Part shown: piece by piece, positions 30,316 to 41,829 of the stretch
Position numbering within the stretch: position 1 is the stretch's first letter
How the letters are laid out: every line of letters starts with the position of its first letter
Source of the DNA: Strigops habroptila
Taxonomy: Eukaryota; Chordata; Aves; Psittaciformes; Psittacidae
Assembly: GCF_004027225.2 (NCBI RefSeq)
Contig: NC_044296.2
Location: forward strand, 5,265,943 to 5,329,942
Length of the DNA stretch: 64,000 bases
Direction: 5' to 3'
The notes under the pieces: generated by a model
Database searches by the model: none
The model's input: only the letters and a program-made list of their open reading frames with translations
Told to the model about the DNA's origin: nothing
Position numbers and translations under genes: made by a program

Positions 30316-31680
30316 AGCGACCTCAGGAGCCAGCCCTCAGCACCAGGCTATGGTTTATGTCCCCCTCACCTGCTGAATCATGCCCTGCAGATGCTTTAAC
30401 CCTCCTGTCACAGAGTATGCGCTGCCCCTGGGCCTCACCACTGCTGGAAGCAGCCCGTGCACGGCCACCTTGCTCCACCAAGTGACAGAGGAGGCAAGCA
30501 TCAAGCGACCCGGGGTGGGAAACAATGAGCAGAAGTTGGCCCCATCCCCTCTGCTCCCCATCAGCCCTGCACTGCCTCGGAGCCCTTTGCAAGTCCTTCC
30601 CTCACTGGACCAGCAGCAACCAAACCCAGCAGAAGTGGCACATGGTTCCTGGTCTCTCTTGGCCAGCTCCTGGCAGCTCTGGGGAAGAGTAGAGCTGGTG
30701 ACAAGGAGCAGGGCTCCTGGACCCTGCTGTGCTGCATGGTGCCAGGGGGAAGCTCAGCAGCCACAAGACACAAACCCACTGGTCAGTGCTGCCTGGACAT
30801 GGCCTGGGAGCAATTCCAGACTGAAATACTGCTCCTTCTCTTCTGGCATTTCCTTTCCTGGCTGAAATCTGATTATTTTTTTCCCCTAGCACATGCACAC
30901 AAAGCAAAAAGTATTATATTGCTTAGTCAAACGGATGGAGTTGAACAAGAAAGCACTTGGTGATTTGATGTGCAAAAGTGCTGAGCACCCAGGGGTGCCA
31001 CCGAGCTGACAGGAGGGGGCCGAGTCATGAATGCATTTAGGGACATTTAAGATGCCCCACACAAGGAGCAGGGACCTCCTCCCAAGGGAAACAGTCAGTA
31101 GCCACTTCCTGTGAAGGCAACCAGAGCCCCAACCAAGCCCCTCTGCCCACTTTCCTTCCCAAAGGGGCCAAGAGCAGCTCCTGTAGCTCCAGGGAAAAAA
31201 AGATGGGCAAGAAGAGCTCAGAGGAAGCTCTAGAGAAGGACACGTATGTCAGAGGACCAGTGTGTGAACGTGTGTGCACCAGGCAGGGTGAGGACAGACA
31301 AGGAAAGCCCTAAGGACTGGGAGGGAAAAGGAAAAGGGTTTTGCATGTGAAGCTGGCTCTGCTCTGAATCCTTCACGGAGGTGACATGTCACAGCCCCCA
31401 TTTCTGCTCCTTGGCTCCCCAGCATCACTCTGACCCCGCCAGGCCTGGTCTGAGCCGTGCTGTGAGCTGGGAAATGCTCCCAGGAAACTGGTTGCAGTTG
31501 ACACGCCGCTGTGCTGGCAATGGGCCTGTCTCAGCTTTGCACTGAAGTTAACACACAGCGCTCACAGCCTCCCTCTGCACTACTCTGGATGTACTCCGTA
31601 CTCACTGCTTTGGTCTCACAGGTTTGGTTACTGATGTCTATTTTTAAGATACAAATAAAAGTTTGAAGTAAAATTATTTT
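30316..31680 (+). other. KANK3: KANK3 3' untranslated region with poly(A) signal
   Basis: No open exon follows the stop. The first clear AATAAA downstream is at 31,654-31,659, followed by a T-rich stretch (AATTATTTTGAAC), so the 3' UTR is probably about 1.35 kb. Confidence 0.6.
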
Positions 31681-33229
31681 GAACTCTTGCAGTGACCCAG
31701 CAGCAGTCTCTGGCTCAAGCTAAAACCCTTCAGCAGAGGGACAGCCTGGCACAGCCCTCCCATTCCCATTCTTTCCCTGCAAGTTTATGGACTGGCTACA
31801 TGTATCAGTCAGTTTATTTCCACCCAAAATGTCCCAGTCTTTTGGGTCATGGCATCTTCTGTCCTGTTTCACTCCACAGGACCAAGCAGGATGCCAGCAC
31901 CAGATGTGGCCCTTTATTACCCTTGGTTCCTGCTGGTGCTCCGATATTAAGCTGTATTATCATCATCAGTTTGAGTGGGGATGCAAAGTCACCTCCCTCC
32001 TCACGTGGCCAAGGACCACGCTGACCCCACAGTGATATTTGGGAAGGGCTTCAGCTGCTCTGAGCCACCCCCATGGCAAGTTGACATTGTCTGGCACCAA
32101 CTCACAGCTGAAGCCTCCTGCCTGGTCACTCAGCACAGCCAGGGCCTGGTCATGCTGAGGCTGTGCAGGGAACACACAGCAGCAAGAGAAGTAAACTCTG
32201 AGGCATCACATGAACCAGAGGAGCACAGACTCACCTGATGCCCTGAAACTGAACCACTACCAAAGAATCAAGACCTAGATCAAGCAACACCACAAGCACA
32301 TATCAACAGGGGCTTTCTCCAGAGCACTAAATCCTCCTTAGGCTGCCCATGACTTGACCAGGGCACAACTAACAACCTGCAGGAGGGAAAACAAACCCAA
32401 CCAACCACTCTTTCACCAGCCCCAACAGCAATCCTCACTGTCTGCCAAGCTCAAACATCTATTCCAGGAGTGCTCTCCTCAGCTCCAGGTACTCAAACCC
32501 TCAATCCCACCTACTCTTGAGGTGCCTTAATCAAGTTCAGGACGTTGAAGGATGAAGAACACTCCCAGCAGAGACCACAGGACCAGGAGCTGCAGACTTG
32601 ACTGGGTTCAAACACACCACAAACCAGCATCACTCTACTACCAGATGGAAAGCACCAGCACTTAAAAACAAGCCCTCAGACCATAACAGTTTTCAGGTTC
32701 ATTCCTCGTCCTTTCAGCGTTACTTTCACTTCAGCTAATAGATACCAATAAATCTTTCTAGCTGACTTCTTACTGGAAGGGAAAACTGAGGAAGAACATA
32801 AGTAAGACTGACTTGCCAACTCCTCTAAGAGGAGACAAGCACTCTCTTTGAGAGTGATTGCCAGGAAAGACAGCAAATAGGTGTATTTATAGAACTGCTT
32901 ACTGAGTACAGAAGGACAAAAGCAGCCAGCTGTTCTTTGCAAGCTGACTTTGAACTTGTACTTCAATTCCACAGAAGACCAATAAGTTCAGCAGTGTCAC
33001 TTTACCGGTTATATGCAGAATTCTTACCAGAAAAACAGGGATTGAGATTGCTGTAATCAAAACAGTTATTTTTGTTGTGACAGGTCAATAAAAGTGCAAG
33101 AACAGAGCAATACTACAATGAAGGCAGCACGTGTAACCCCAGGAATAAGCAGGGTGTGCTTTTGTTCCTCTGCTGGACCCAGCAACAAGAAGTGCATGCA
33201 CAAATACTGAGACCAATGGAGCACTCACA
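31681..33229. other. Intergenic between KANK3 and RPS28, no gene seen
   Basis: AT-richer unique DNA separating two convergent genes. No supported exon or repeat. Confidence 0.55.
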
Positions 33230-33353
33230 CATTGGGTAAGCGAGACCTTTATTGCAGCAACACAACTGCCACACTCCTCTCCATCCATGACCTGCATCCA
33301 GCCGAGCAGATGGCAACCGGCCACCCCAAGCACACGCAGCCAGCCTTCATCAC
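33230..33353 (-). other. RPS28: RPS28 last exon (3' UTR) with poly(A) signal
   Basis: On the minus strand a TTCTGTTCCAG acceptor opens an exon at 33,353, and AATAAA lies at 33,253-33,248 (TGCTGCAATAAAGG). The stop codon sits 4 bases before the splice donor GCTG|GTGAGT at 33,453, too close to trigger nonsense-mediated decay. Confidence 0.75.
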
Positions 33354-33456
33354 CTGGAACAGAACAATGGAGGCCATGGTGGTTTAAGGAGCAGTAGGAG
33401 GCCACTGATGCTAAAGAGGCAGCCCCGGGCTCACCGGTAGCCCCACACTCACCAGC

Positions 33457-33983
<527 letters not shown>

Positions 33984-34132
33984 GGCGGCTCCGCAGCGAG
34001 CGCGAAAGGGGCGGAGCCTCTCCCTCGCCGCTTTATATAAGCGCCAAGTCTCGCGAGACCCAGCGTGCCCCGCGCGCTCCCGGCATCTCCCCTGCCTGGT
34101 CCCCCCCGTCGCCGTCCTTCACCGCGGCCAAG
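33984..34132. promoter_or_regulatory. Bidirectional RPS28/NDUFA7 promoter
   Basis: The 149 bp between the two start codons contain TTTATATAA at 34,032-34,040, a near-palindromic TATA-like box readable from both strands. They also hold TCTCGCGAGA at 34,049-34,058, a perfect palindrome known as a core element of housekeeping promoters. On the minus strand, CCCCTTTCGCG lies about 27 bases from the TATA-like box, fitting a 5'-terminal oligopyrimidine (TOP) start for RPS28 near 34,010. CCAAGATGGCGAC at the NDUFA7 start codon and GCCGCCATGG at that of RPS28 resemble YY1 sites. Confidence 0.8.
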
Positions 34133-34962
34133 ATGGCGACGGCCACGAGCATCATCCGGCGCCTGCGGAACTTCCTGGCGGGGGTAAGCGCGGCCCCGGC
34201 CGCTGCGGCTCGGCGGGACCCGGCCCCGCGCACCCCTGCGGGCCGCTGCCCTGCGCTCCCGGCCCCGCCGAGCCCCCGTCCCAGGGCAGTGGGCCGCGGC
34301 ACGGCGTGAGACGATGTCGCCTCTGCCTTGCAGCGGGACATCCAGGCCAAGCTGCCGCTGCGCTACACGGAGATCGCCAAGAGGTGCCGCCGGGGCGGGC
34401 CGGGCCGCGGGGCTGAGCGCCGCGGGTCGCCGCCTCACTGACGCTCCGCGCCCGTTCTCTGCACTAGAACACAGCCGCCGCCTCGGCTGCCGGTGGGGCC
34501 CAGCCACAAGTTCGCCGATAACTACTACTGCCTCCGGGACGGGCGCCGGGAGTCCTTCCCGCCCATCGTGGTGGCGGCTGCACGGAAAACCCTCGCCGCG
34601 GGGGCTCAAGCTGGCGGGTAGGTTGGACGCGCTCGGTGCCGCAGTGCTGGGAGCTGAGCAAGTTTGAGTCTGCTTTATCGGCACCAGAAACGCAAAGCTC
34701 TTCCAGCGAGCAGTGTGGGAGCCCTAGGCTGGTAGGAGAGCTCCGTGTCTGTATCTCTTGAATAAGCGGGGGCTGGAAGTTGATATAACAAATCCCTTTA
34801 GCGCTAATGAAACCAGTTCGGATCAAATCCAAGTCTGACCTTCAAACCCTCTTCTCCTTCTTCAGTTCAGACTCTGCGGTGGCAACAGCTGAGAAAAAAC
34901 CGGTGACACCAGGACCAGCTTTGAAGAAGTGGGAAATCTCGAAAGACCAACCCTATTTGTGA
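34133..34962 (+). CDS. NDUFA7: NDUFA7, complex I accessory subunit
   Basis: Accessory subunit of mitochondrial NADH:ubiquinone oxidoreductase, on the matrix arm. Four exons: 34133-34183, 34334-34383, 34468-34617 and 34866-34962. GT-AG limits and consistent phases give 115 residues, against 113 in human. Family marks are [44 protein letters not shown] and the C-terminal [12 protein letters not shown]. Exon 4 has two possible TTCAG acceptors five bases apart; only the first keeps the frame leading to SDSAVA. Possible poly(A) signals are at 34,965 and 35,093. Transcribed divergently from RPS28 and tandem with CD320, the mammalian arrangement. Confidence 0.96.
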
Positions 34963-35092
34963 GGAATAAACACGGTGAGATTGCACATACAGACCCCAGG
35001 TCATCACAAAGCAGCTCCCTGGTGGGAGTTGCACTGGGTTTTGCTTCAGTGACGCTGCACAGGACTTGTTCCAGCGCTGCTGCTGTGTGAAT

Positions 35093-35098
35093 AATAAA
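35093..35098 (+). other. NDUFA7: NDUFA7 poly(A) signal
   Basis: AATAAA in GTGAATAATAAATG, 131 bases after the stop, followed by GT/T-rich sequence (TTTTTGTCTGTCCTGTTTG). A more proximal AATAAA at 34,965 is probably too close to the stop to be the main one. Confidence 0.6.
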
Positions 35099-35300
35099 TG
35101 TATTTAAAGTTGTGATCAGCCCCCACACCCCTTTTTGTCTGTCCTGTTTGAATTACCCGAATTACTGCTCTTTAATACTGTTTGGGGTGTAGGGTTTTAT
35201 TGGGGGAACAGCAGCACGAATCTGAGTGTGGGTTAGAGCTACAGCTGAGTCATGGCTCGAGGACAGCACAGCATAAAATGTGCCGTGGCTGAGGAGGAGT

Positions 35301-35550
35301 GGTTTTAACCTGTCAGAGGGGAGATTGAGATGAGCTCTGAGGCAGAAGCTCTTCCCTGTGAGGGTGCTGAGGCGCTGGCACAGACTTTTCCCAGAGAAGC
35401 TGTGGCTGCCCCATCCCTGGCAGTGTTCAAGGCCAGGTTGGACACAGGGGCTTGGAGCAACCTGCTCTAGTGGAAGGTGTCCCTGCCTGTGGCAGGGGCT
35501 GGAGCTGGAGGAGCTTTAAGGTCCCTTCAACCTAAACCATTCCACGATGG
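35301..35550 (+). mobile_element. CR1 LINE 3' fragment (ACTTTTCC variant)
   Basis: Sense copy between NDUFA7 and CD320. It reads GGCACAGACTTTTCCCAGAG where most copies read GGCACAGGGTGCCCAGAG, a variant shared with three other copies here. It ends at ACCATTCCACGATGG. Confidence 0.92.
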
Positions 35551-35699
35551 TTGGATTTGCAGTAAGAGGCATGAGCTGGGCGCTGTGCAGTGCACTCACC
35601 CCAGGGCCCTGTGTCCCGGGCAGGGAGCCACGCTCCCTCCGGGCGCTGGGCACCGAGCTCCAGCCCCTCCACGGACCAGCGGTGCTGCGTTCGCTGCTC

Positions 35700-36420
35700 T
35701 CCATGGAGCCGCGGCGGGTGGGGGCGCTGCCCGTCCGGTAGCCCGCGAGAAGCGGGACGGGGTCGACGAGGGGCGAGCGGGGGGGGGGGGAGGCGGCAAA
35801 GACACGCCCCTGGCTCCGCCCCCCGGTCCCCGTTGGTGGAGGTCGTACCCGTGCGCATGCTCAGCGCCAGCACACGCCCAGCCTTATAGCGGTGCGGCGG
35901 CAGCGGGCCGTGCTGGAGCGCAGCGGCGGGCCCCGCGGCATGGCGCGGCTCCCGGTGCTCCCGCTGCTGCTGGAGCTGCTGCTCCTGCTCCCGCTGCCGC
36001 TGGAGCTGCTGCTCCCGCCGCCGCGCAACGGTGAGGGGACGGGGGAGGGGGGCAGGGGGCGGGCCGCGCCGTCCCTCTCGCGTGTCCCTACTGGCTCCCC
36101 GCGCACGCCCTTCGCGCTCATTGGCTGTCGCCCTCGGACGCGGTCGCGCGCGGGCTCCCGTTAGCGCGGCGTGCCGCGGGGTCCCTCACTCCGCCCGTTC
36201 CACCCCCCCGCAGGGACCCTGCCCCGCTGCCCCTCGGGCCGGTTCCGGTGCGCGCCCCGCGCTCGCTGCGTGCCCTTGGAGTGGCGATGCGATGGGCACC
36301 CCGATTGCGACGACGGAGGGGACGAGCTGGGCTGCGGGACGGTGACCCCGGCGGCGCCGAGCCCTGGCGGCACAGGTACGGGGGGCGGCCGGAGGGGTTG
36401 GGGGGAGCGGGGAACCGCAC
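35700..36420 (+). promoter_or_regulatory. CD320: CpG island, CD320 promoter
   Basis: GC- and CpG-rich DNA covering CD320 exons 1 and 2. GTGCGCATGCTCAGC at about 35,850 resembles an NRF1 site, about 90 bases before the start codon. CTTATAGCGG follows and could lie near the transcription start. Confidence 0.65.
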
Positions 36421-39400
36421 TGAAGCCTTCCCTTCCCCTGGCAGCCGCGCCCGTCACGGCTTGACCTGACCAGAGGAAGCCCCGTGGGGTTGGCCCAGCC
36501 CCACCTTGAGCTTCCTCCTGTGAAACGGCGTTTAAACCCCCCAGGGCTCCCTCAGGAAGCGCCTTTGAGGTACCTTCTAACAGAACACGCAGCCCCGGCT
36601 GCTTCCTTCCACCGGCGTCTCTGCTCGCCCTTCCGAGCTCCTCCGGTCTCTGGGGAGCGGGGAAGATACGAGGGGAAGGATGGGGGAAGCGCCTGAGGGC
36701 TGTGCGGGCAGGATCAGAGCAGCGGGCGCTGGTCTCTGTCAAGCCGAAGGGTGTGCAGCATCCCCAGCACTGTCCGTGTCTGCTGCTCTGCTCTGGAGCA
36801 TCCTTTGTCACAGACCTGTTGCCTGTCCGAGGTGCTTGAAAGGTTCTAGCTTCCCTTTTCGCAGGGGTTTCTGTGACATATGGGAGCTGAAGCTGGGTGT
36901 GGAGAGGAGGGGGGATTACTGCAGGCGTGAGAGACTGCATTTGGGCTCGATACCTGCATCACTTGGTAGGTGGGGAGATGAGCTACATTTTAGTTGTACC
37001 TGGGGCTTCCTGGGGCCACGAGGAGACATTAAGGATGCTGCAGCTGGGAAACTTCCCAGCTTTCCCTGTTACACATTTCCAGGAGAACTCTTTTTTTCCC
37101 CTTTGATGTGGCCTAATCACAGTAAGGGCAGATAAGCTTTTACTTAAATTGAAAAAGGCCCATTGGCGCTTTTGAGGTGAACTGGGAACTCGGCCAGGTT
37201 TGGGTTGCAGACAGCTTTGCATGATGACCGTAAGGTGAGTTGGAAGCCTTCTTGCTCTTTCCTTCTTGCTCTTTCCTCACAGAGGCTTCACCTACGCGTG
37301 TGCCTGAGAGCTCAGCACCACCCAGTAGCCCAGACCGCATGTGGATCTTGGTTATTGCAGGTATGTGAATCTCAGAGTGCTCCACGTTGTCCTGGCTGGG
37401 GCTGTAAATTGAGCATCCTGATGCAGTTAATTCCAGACCTGTGTCAGTAGCTGCTCTTTGCTGGGCTCAGAGGGCTGGGGGAGGCTTTAAACCCTTTCCT
37501 CTGACTTGAGTGTTCTGTGTCCTTGGAAAAGCCGTTCCGTGTGATCTGACACTAACTAATTTCTCTCTCTGTCCCTTATCCTTGAGGGAAGCTGCAGATC
37601 GCTAGCTGCTGGCTAACACTCCTGAGCAGCAGAACCCAGAACTGATGTCCCGACCAGGCACAGTGAGGGGTTCTCTGCTTGTGCACTCTCCTCTCTAGCG
37701 CTCCTGAGCATCCTGGTAGCTGCTGGTTCTGTTGCTGTGTGGGGCATGTCCAAAGCAAAAAGCAGATCTGACTTCGTCAGTCTTGAAAAAGCATCCAGAG
37801 AACAGCTAATGCCTGACAAGAGCCAGAAGGGCTCATTTCCCCGAAGGGTAAGTTTCTTGCACCCCATGTCCTCTATGTGTGTGAGGGAGAAATGCTTTCT
37901 TGCCTTCTGTTTCCAGCCTCCAGAGCTTTCCTCTCTGGGGGCAGCTTTTCCTGCTGCTGGTCAGCCACAGGCTTGGGGTTTCAGCCTTTCTTCTTTGACT
38001 GCATGGATAGTTGCACAGCCTAACCTGAGAAAGTGCTGCCTTCTTTTGATAGTGATGTGCTGGTCTCTGTCCTTCCTCTGCCGCCAAGGACACTGAGCAC
38101 TCCTGCTTAGACACTCATCTCCTGGGTGGGTTGTTTCCCTCCACTTTGCCCAAACTGAAGTCAAACCAGGTGGGGTTTTTTGCCCAGAGAACTGTCAATA
38201 ACCAGGTGTTTTTCTGTTCTTGTACCAGGGATCTTTACCACAAGGTGATGAGATGGGACAAGCCTGGTCTCCCTCCAGCTGCCTGTATTGGACATAAGCT
38301 CTCAAGTCTGAATTGTTACACTGGAATAACAAAGGATGCTCCCCTTGGAAATCGATTTTTAGATTGTGGGACTACTTTAGCTCTGGAAATAGCACAGGAC
38401 CTTCCCTCGTGCTGTGAAATCACCCGTTACAAAAGCTGGTAGAAATGTCTTCATTGTTCTTGCCTCCAGGGTTTGTTAATGCTGATCTCACCAGAGTGGC
38501 CTTGGAGACCCAAAGGTTTTATCCTCCATGAAATGATAGGTGATAGGTGCTGTTCAACTGTTTCCTTCCGCTTCCAGCCAAGAGATTTTCTTCACCTGCT
38601 CCATTTTTCCTCCTGGATTTTGCTAGGGAGCAGGGGCTTTCTCATCCATTTCAGTAGGAACTTACTAACTCTGCACAGATCCAACATGTACTCCGTGTTT
38701 GTGGTAGTGTTTTGATGCTGCTCAGTCCAGTGTTCAGGAAGCTTTACTGACAGGTCAGCCACATGGGGGAAAGCTGAAAACTTCTTGTCTGTTCTGGCTT
38801 TGCTGCTGCCACCCCGAGTCAGTGTGGGGCCAGCAGCTTCTCAGCACACTCCCTTCCAGCAAGGACCTCTGCCCTCTGCAGAAACACACTTTCCATCCCA
38901 GTGCTGAACTCTGGATGTTGTTAACAGTTAATGTTGTCTTCTTTAAAATTATTCTGATGTGAGTGGTGTCCCTCAAAGGTCCGTACTGGGACCAGTGCCA
39001 TATAAAGCCAAATGGTTTGGGCTCAAAAGGACCTTAAAGCTTATCCAGCTCCAACCCCCTGCCACGGGCAGGGACACCTTCCACTAGAGCAGGTCGCTCC
39101 AAGCCCCTGTGTCCAACCTGGCCTTGAACACTGCCAGGGATGGGGCAGCCACAGCTTCTCTGGGAAAAGTCTGTGCCAGCGCCTCAGCACCCTCACAGGG
39201 AAGAGCTTCTGCCCAAGAGCTCATCTCAATCTCCCCTCTGGCAGGTTAAAGCCATTCCCCTTGGCCTGTCCCTCCATCCCTTGTCCAAAGCCCCTCTCCC
39301 GGTTTCCTGGAGCCCCTTTAGGCACTGGAGCTGCTCTAAGGTCTCCCCTTCAGGAGCCTTCTCTTCTCCAGGCTGCCCCAGCCCAGCTCTCTCAGCCTGG

Positions 39401-40363
39401 CTCCAGAGCAGAGCTGCTCCAGCCCTCGCAGCGCCTTCATCAGTGGTGGTTGTACTAGGATCAAGTGCACCCTTGAAGTTCAAGTTTGTGGATGACACCA
39501 AGTTGAGTTGATTCGCTTGGGGCAGGGAGGGGGGAATGCTGAGGGAATGCTGTCCAGAGGCACCTTCAGGCTGGAGGAGTGGGCCCATGTGAACTTCATG
39601 ATGTTCAATAAGGTCAAGTGCAAGGTCCTGCACCTTGGTCGGGCAGTTGCTGGAGAAGAGAATGCTCTGGGAAGGCCAAGGCCTGTGGTGACAGGACAAG
39701 GGGCAACAGTTACAAACTGGCAAAGGGAAGATTTAGATTAGATTTTAGGAAGAAGTTCTGTTCTGTGAGCACTGGCACAGGGTGCCCAGAGAAGCTGTGG
39801 CTGCCCCATCCCTGGCAGTGTTCAAGGCCAGGCTGGACACAGGGGCTTGGAGCAACCTGCTCTAGTGGAAGGTGTCCCTGCCCGTGGCAGGGGGTTGGAG
39901 CTGGACGAGGTCCCTTCCAAACCAAACCACTCTGTTTCTATGAGGCTTTCACTGTTTTTCTGTGTTTGGGGGCACGTGTTGCACTTTCCAAACAGCTCCG
40001 TGCTGTATGCTTTTGAAAACTGACAGTGGGGGCAGGAGACTCTGACCAGTGCGTCTAGCTCCGTGCTGACCATGAGCCCCTTGCACAAGTGTTCACTAAG
40101 TGCACAAAGGATTGAAAGCTGCTGCCTTGGCTGCTGATCTCTGTGCCTTAGAGGTGAGAACTTGGTTTGCCAAGCAGGCACCAGTCATCAGCCTTAGAGT
40201 AGGAGCCTTCCACCCCTCGTAGTGTGTGTGTGCTGCTGTTCCCCATGGGAGAAGCCTCTAGATGTGGCATGGAGTGCTGAGTTACTCCAGTGCTGCTCTT
40301 CTTAGTACCAAGAGGTTATTTGCAAAGGTGCACACAACCTTGCTTCTGTTTCCACAGGGATAA
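35940..40363 (+). CDS. CD320: CD320 antigen, transcobalamin receptor
   Basis: Cell-surface receptor for vitamin B12-loaded transcobalamin. Five exons read: 35940-36030, 36214-36375, 37283-37360, 37699-37847 and 40358-40363, the last adding one Gly and the stop. Phases agree, giving 161 residues. A Leu-rich signal peptide (1-30) is followed by one LDL-receptor class A module at 36-71. It has six cysteines and the calcium-site pattern [16 protein letters not shown], closest to the second module of human CD320. A short Ser/Pro stalk, a membrane segment at 104-126 ([17 protein letters not shown]) and a basic tail follow. The human protein has two modules and 282 residues, so this one is short. 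No exon for the first module was seen. Neighbours support CD320. The last exon is supported by an AATAAA at 40,396. Confidence 0.85.
39008..39436 (-). mobile_element. CR1 LINE 3' fragment in CD320 last intron (ACTTTTCC variant)
   Basis: Antisense copy of about 430 bases, reading TCTCTGGGAAAAGTCTGTGC, so it belongs to the minority variant. It lies 35 bases from an oppositely oriented CR1 copy. Confidence 0.93.
39471..39945 (+). mobile_element. CR1 LINE 3' fragment with end of ORF2
   Basis: Sense copy whose 5' part still encodes the last stretch of CR1 ORF2. KFVDDTKL and, in another frame, [12 protein letters not shown] match the end of the reverse-transcriptase protein. The 3' part matches the other tails up to ACCACTCTGTTTCTATGAGG. 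Frame is broken; it is a dead copy. Confidence 0.9.
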
Positions 40364-40395
40364 GTGGAGATAGCTGTTGGTGAATGACACAGGAG

Positions 40396-40401
40396 AATAA
40401 A
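40396..40401 (+). other. CD320: CD320 poly(A) signal
   Basis: AATAAA in GGAGAATAAAGAAC, 33 bases after the predicted stop and followed by a T-rich tract. It supports the 40,358 exon as the last one. Confidence 0.65.
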
Positions 40402-40419
40402 GAACTTGAAACTAATGAG

Positions 40420-41829
40420 TTCTAGATTTTGGATTTTTCTTGGATTTGCTTGAATTCTGCAGCTGGGAGGCCGGGGGCTCCAGAGTGGGAAAGGGCTCCA
40501 GGAATCCCGTCAGGACAGGGCGATGGAAGTGCCTGTGCTGTCAGGGCCAAGTGGCAGAGGTCAGCTGGCACCAGCCTGTACCACATCATCCTCTTAGCTC
40601 GAGCTGCTGAGCTGGGACCGGCTGTTCTGGGGCAGAGAACAGAGCAGAGCCCCTGGGAGCGAGGCTGGTGGGTAAACCCAGCACTCACCCACAGCAAGAT
40701 CATGCAGCTTTTGCTTCCCGATCCCTGAGCTGAGTGTTTCTAGGTTGAAAGAAGCAGTTTTATGGCTCTGGTGCCAAAACTTGGGGCCAAATTCGTGACA
40801 GCAATTTCCCTTTCTCTCTCCAGTGCCAGGAGCACTTTTGTTCTAATCCCCAGGCTCAGAGGCTTCAGTTGTTGCGGAGCCTGAGCTGCTTTTCAGCCCA
40901 GGAGCAGCTTTGTGCTCCAGGTCTCTGTATTTAAATACAGATTAATATATTAATTAATTAGATCAGTTCATGGGGATCAATGTGATGCTGAGGTAGGGTT
41001 GTGTTCCAGGGTAAGACATCGAAGATCAGCCCATTTAAATTTGCTTCCCCTTTTATTTGTAAATCCAAAGGATTATTTCCTCTTTAGTTCCTATAGTTCA
41101 GGGGAACTTTTACTGCATCCTTACATTCCAGTGTTCCATTCCACGTTCCTGCCCCTGCTTGTGGGAGTTCTGGGGCTGGTGTGGTGAGCAGGAGCAAACC
41201 GTCACATTGGGGATCTGCTCAGGCACAGCGTGCGAGATGGTTCCTTCACCTCTTCCCCTGCAAACCTGCACTGTGGGTTTGAGGGCTGAGCTGGGGGGTA
41301 ACAACCATTTCTCTTCTCTGGGTTGCTGATGGAGCCAGGGCAGCAGCATGAAGTGCTTAATGAATGAGCAGCAGCTCTTGTGGGGGTACAACAGTGATCC
41401 AAACTCTGCGTGTCTGCACCTTCCTGTGCCTGGCAAGAGAGGTCTTTCAGGGTTAACTCAAGGCAAGATCATGCCCTCTCAAGGGATGTTCCCCTTAGAA
41501 ACAGGCTAGAGTGTGGCAAAGACAGACTGCTAATAAGACCAGAGTAAGGAAAGAGAAGTGCAGAGCTGGAAATAGTTCCTTACATAAAGGGCTATGGCTT
41601 CAATCTCATTACTGTCTTAAGGAGCAGACACTCGGCTGCCTCTGGCTCCTCCGATGCAGCCCACAGCCTGATCAGCAATCGGCTTTGGGAGCCTGGCAGG
41701 TGCCCGTGTCCCTCGGAGCTCACAGCGCTTGTCCCGCTCAGGGTGCGCCTGGTGGGAGCCTTCCCATGGGGCTGGAGCTGCTGCCCCGTGGCCTGTAACA
41801 GGGATCGCTGCTTCGGAGGGTCAGGCACA
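40420..41829. other. Region between CD320 and the potassium channel gene
   Basis: No further gene supported. It should contain the promoter and 5' UTR of the downstream channel gene. It has an AT-rich patch (ATATTAATTAATTAGATC) near 40,945 but no CpG island. Confidence 0.5.

Noticed and set aside
35477-36034. 185-codon plus-strand frame across the CD320 promoter
   Set aside because: Ala/Gly/Pro-rich frame produced by the CpG island and a CR1 tail. It conflicts with the well-supported CD320 exon 1 frame.
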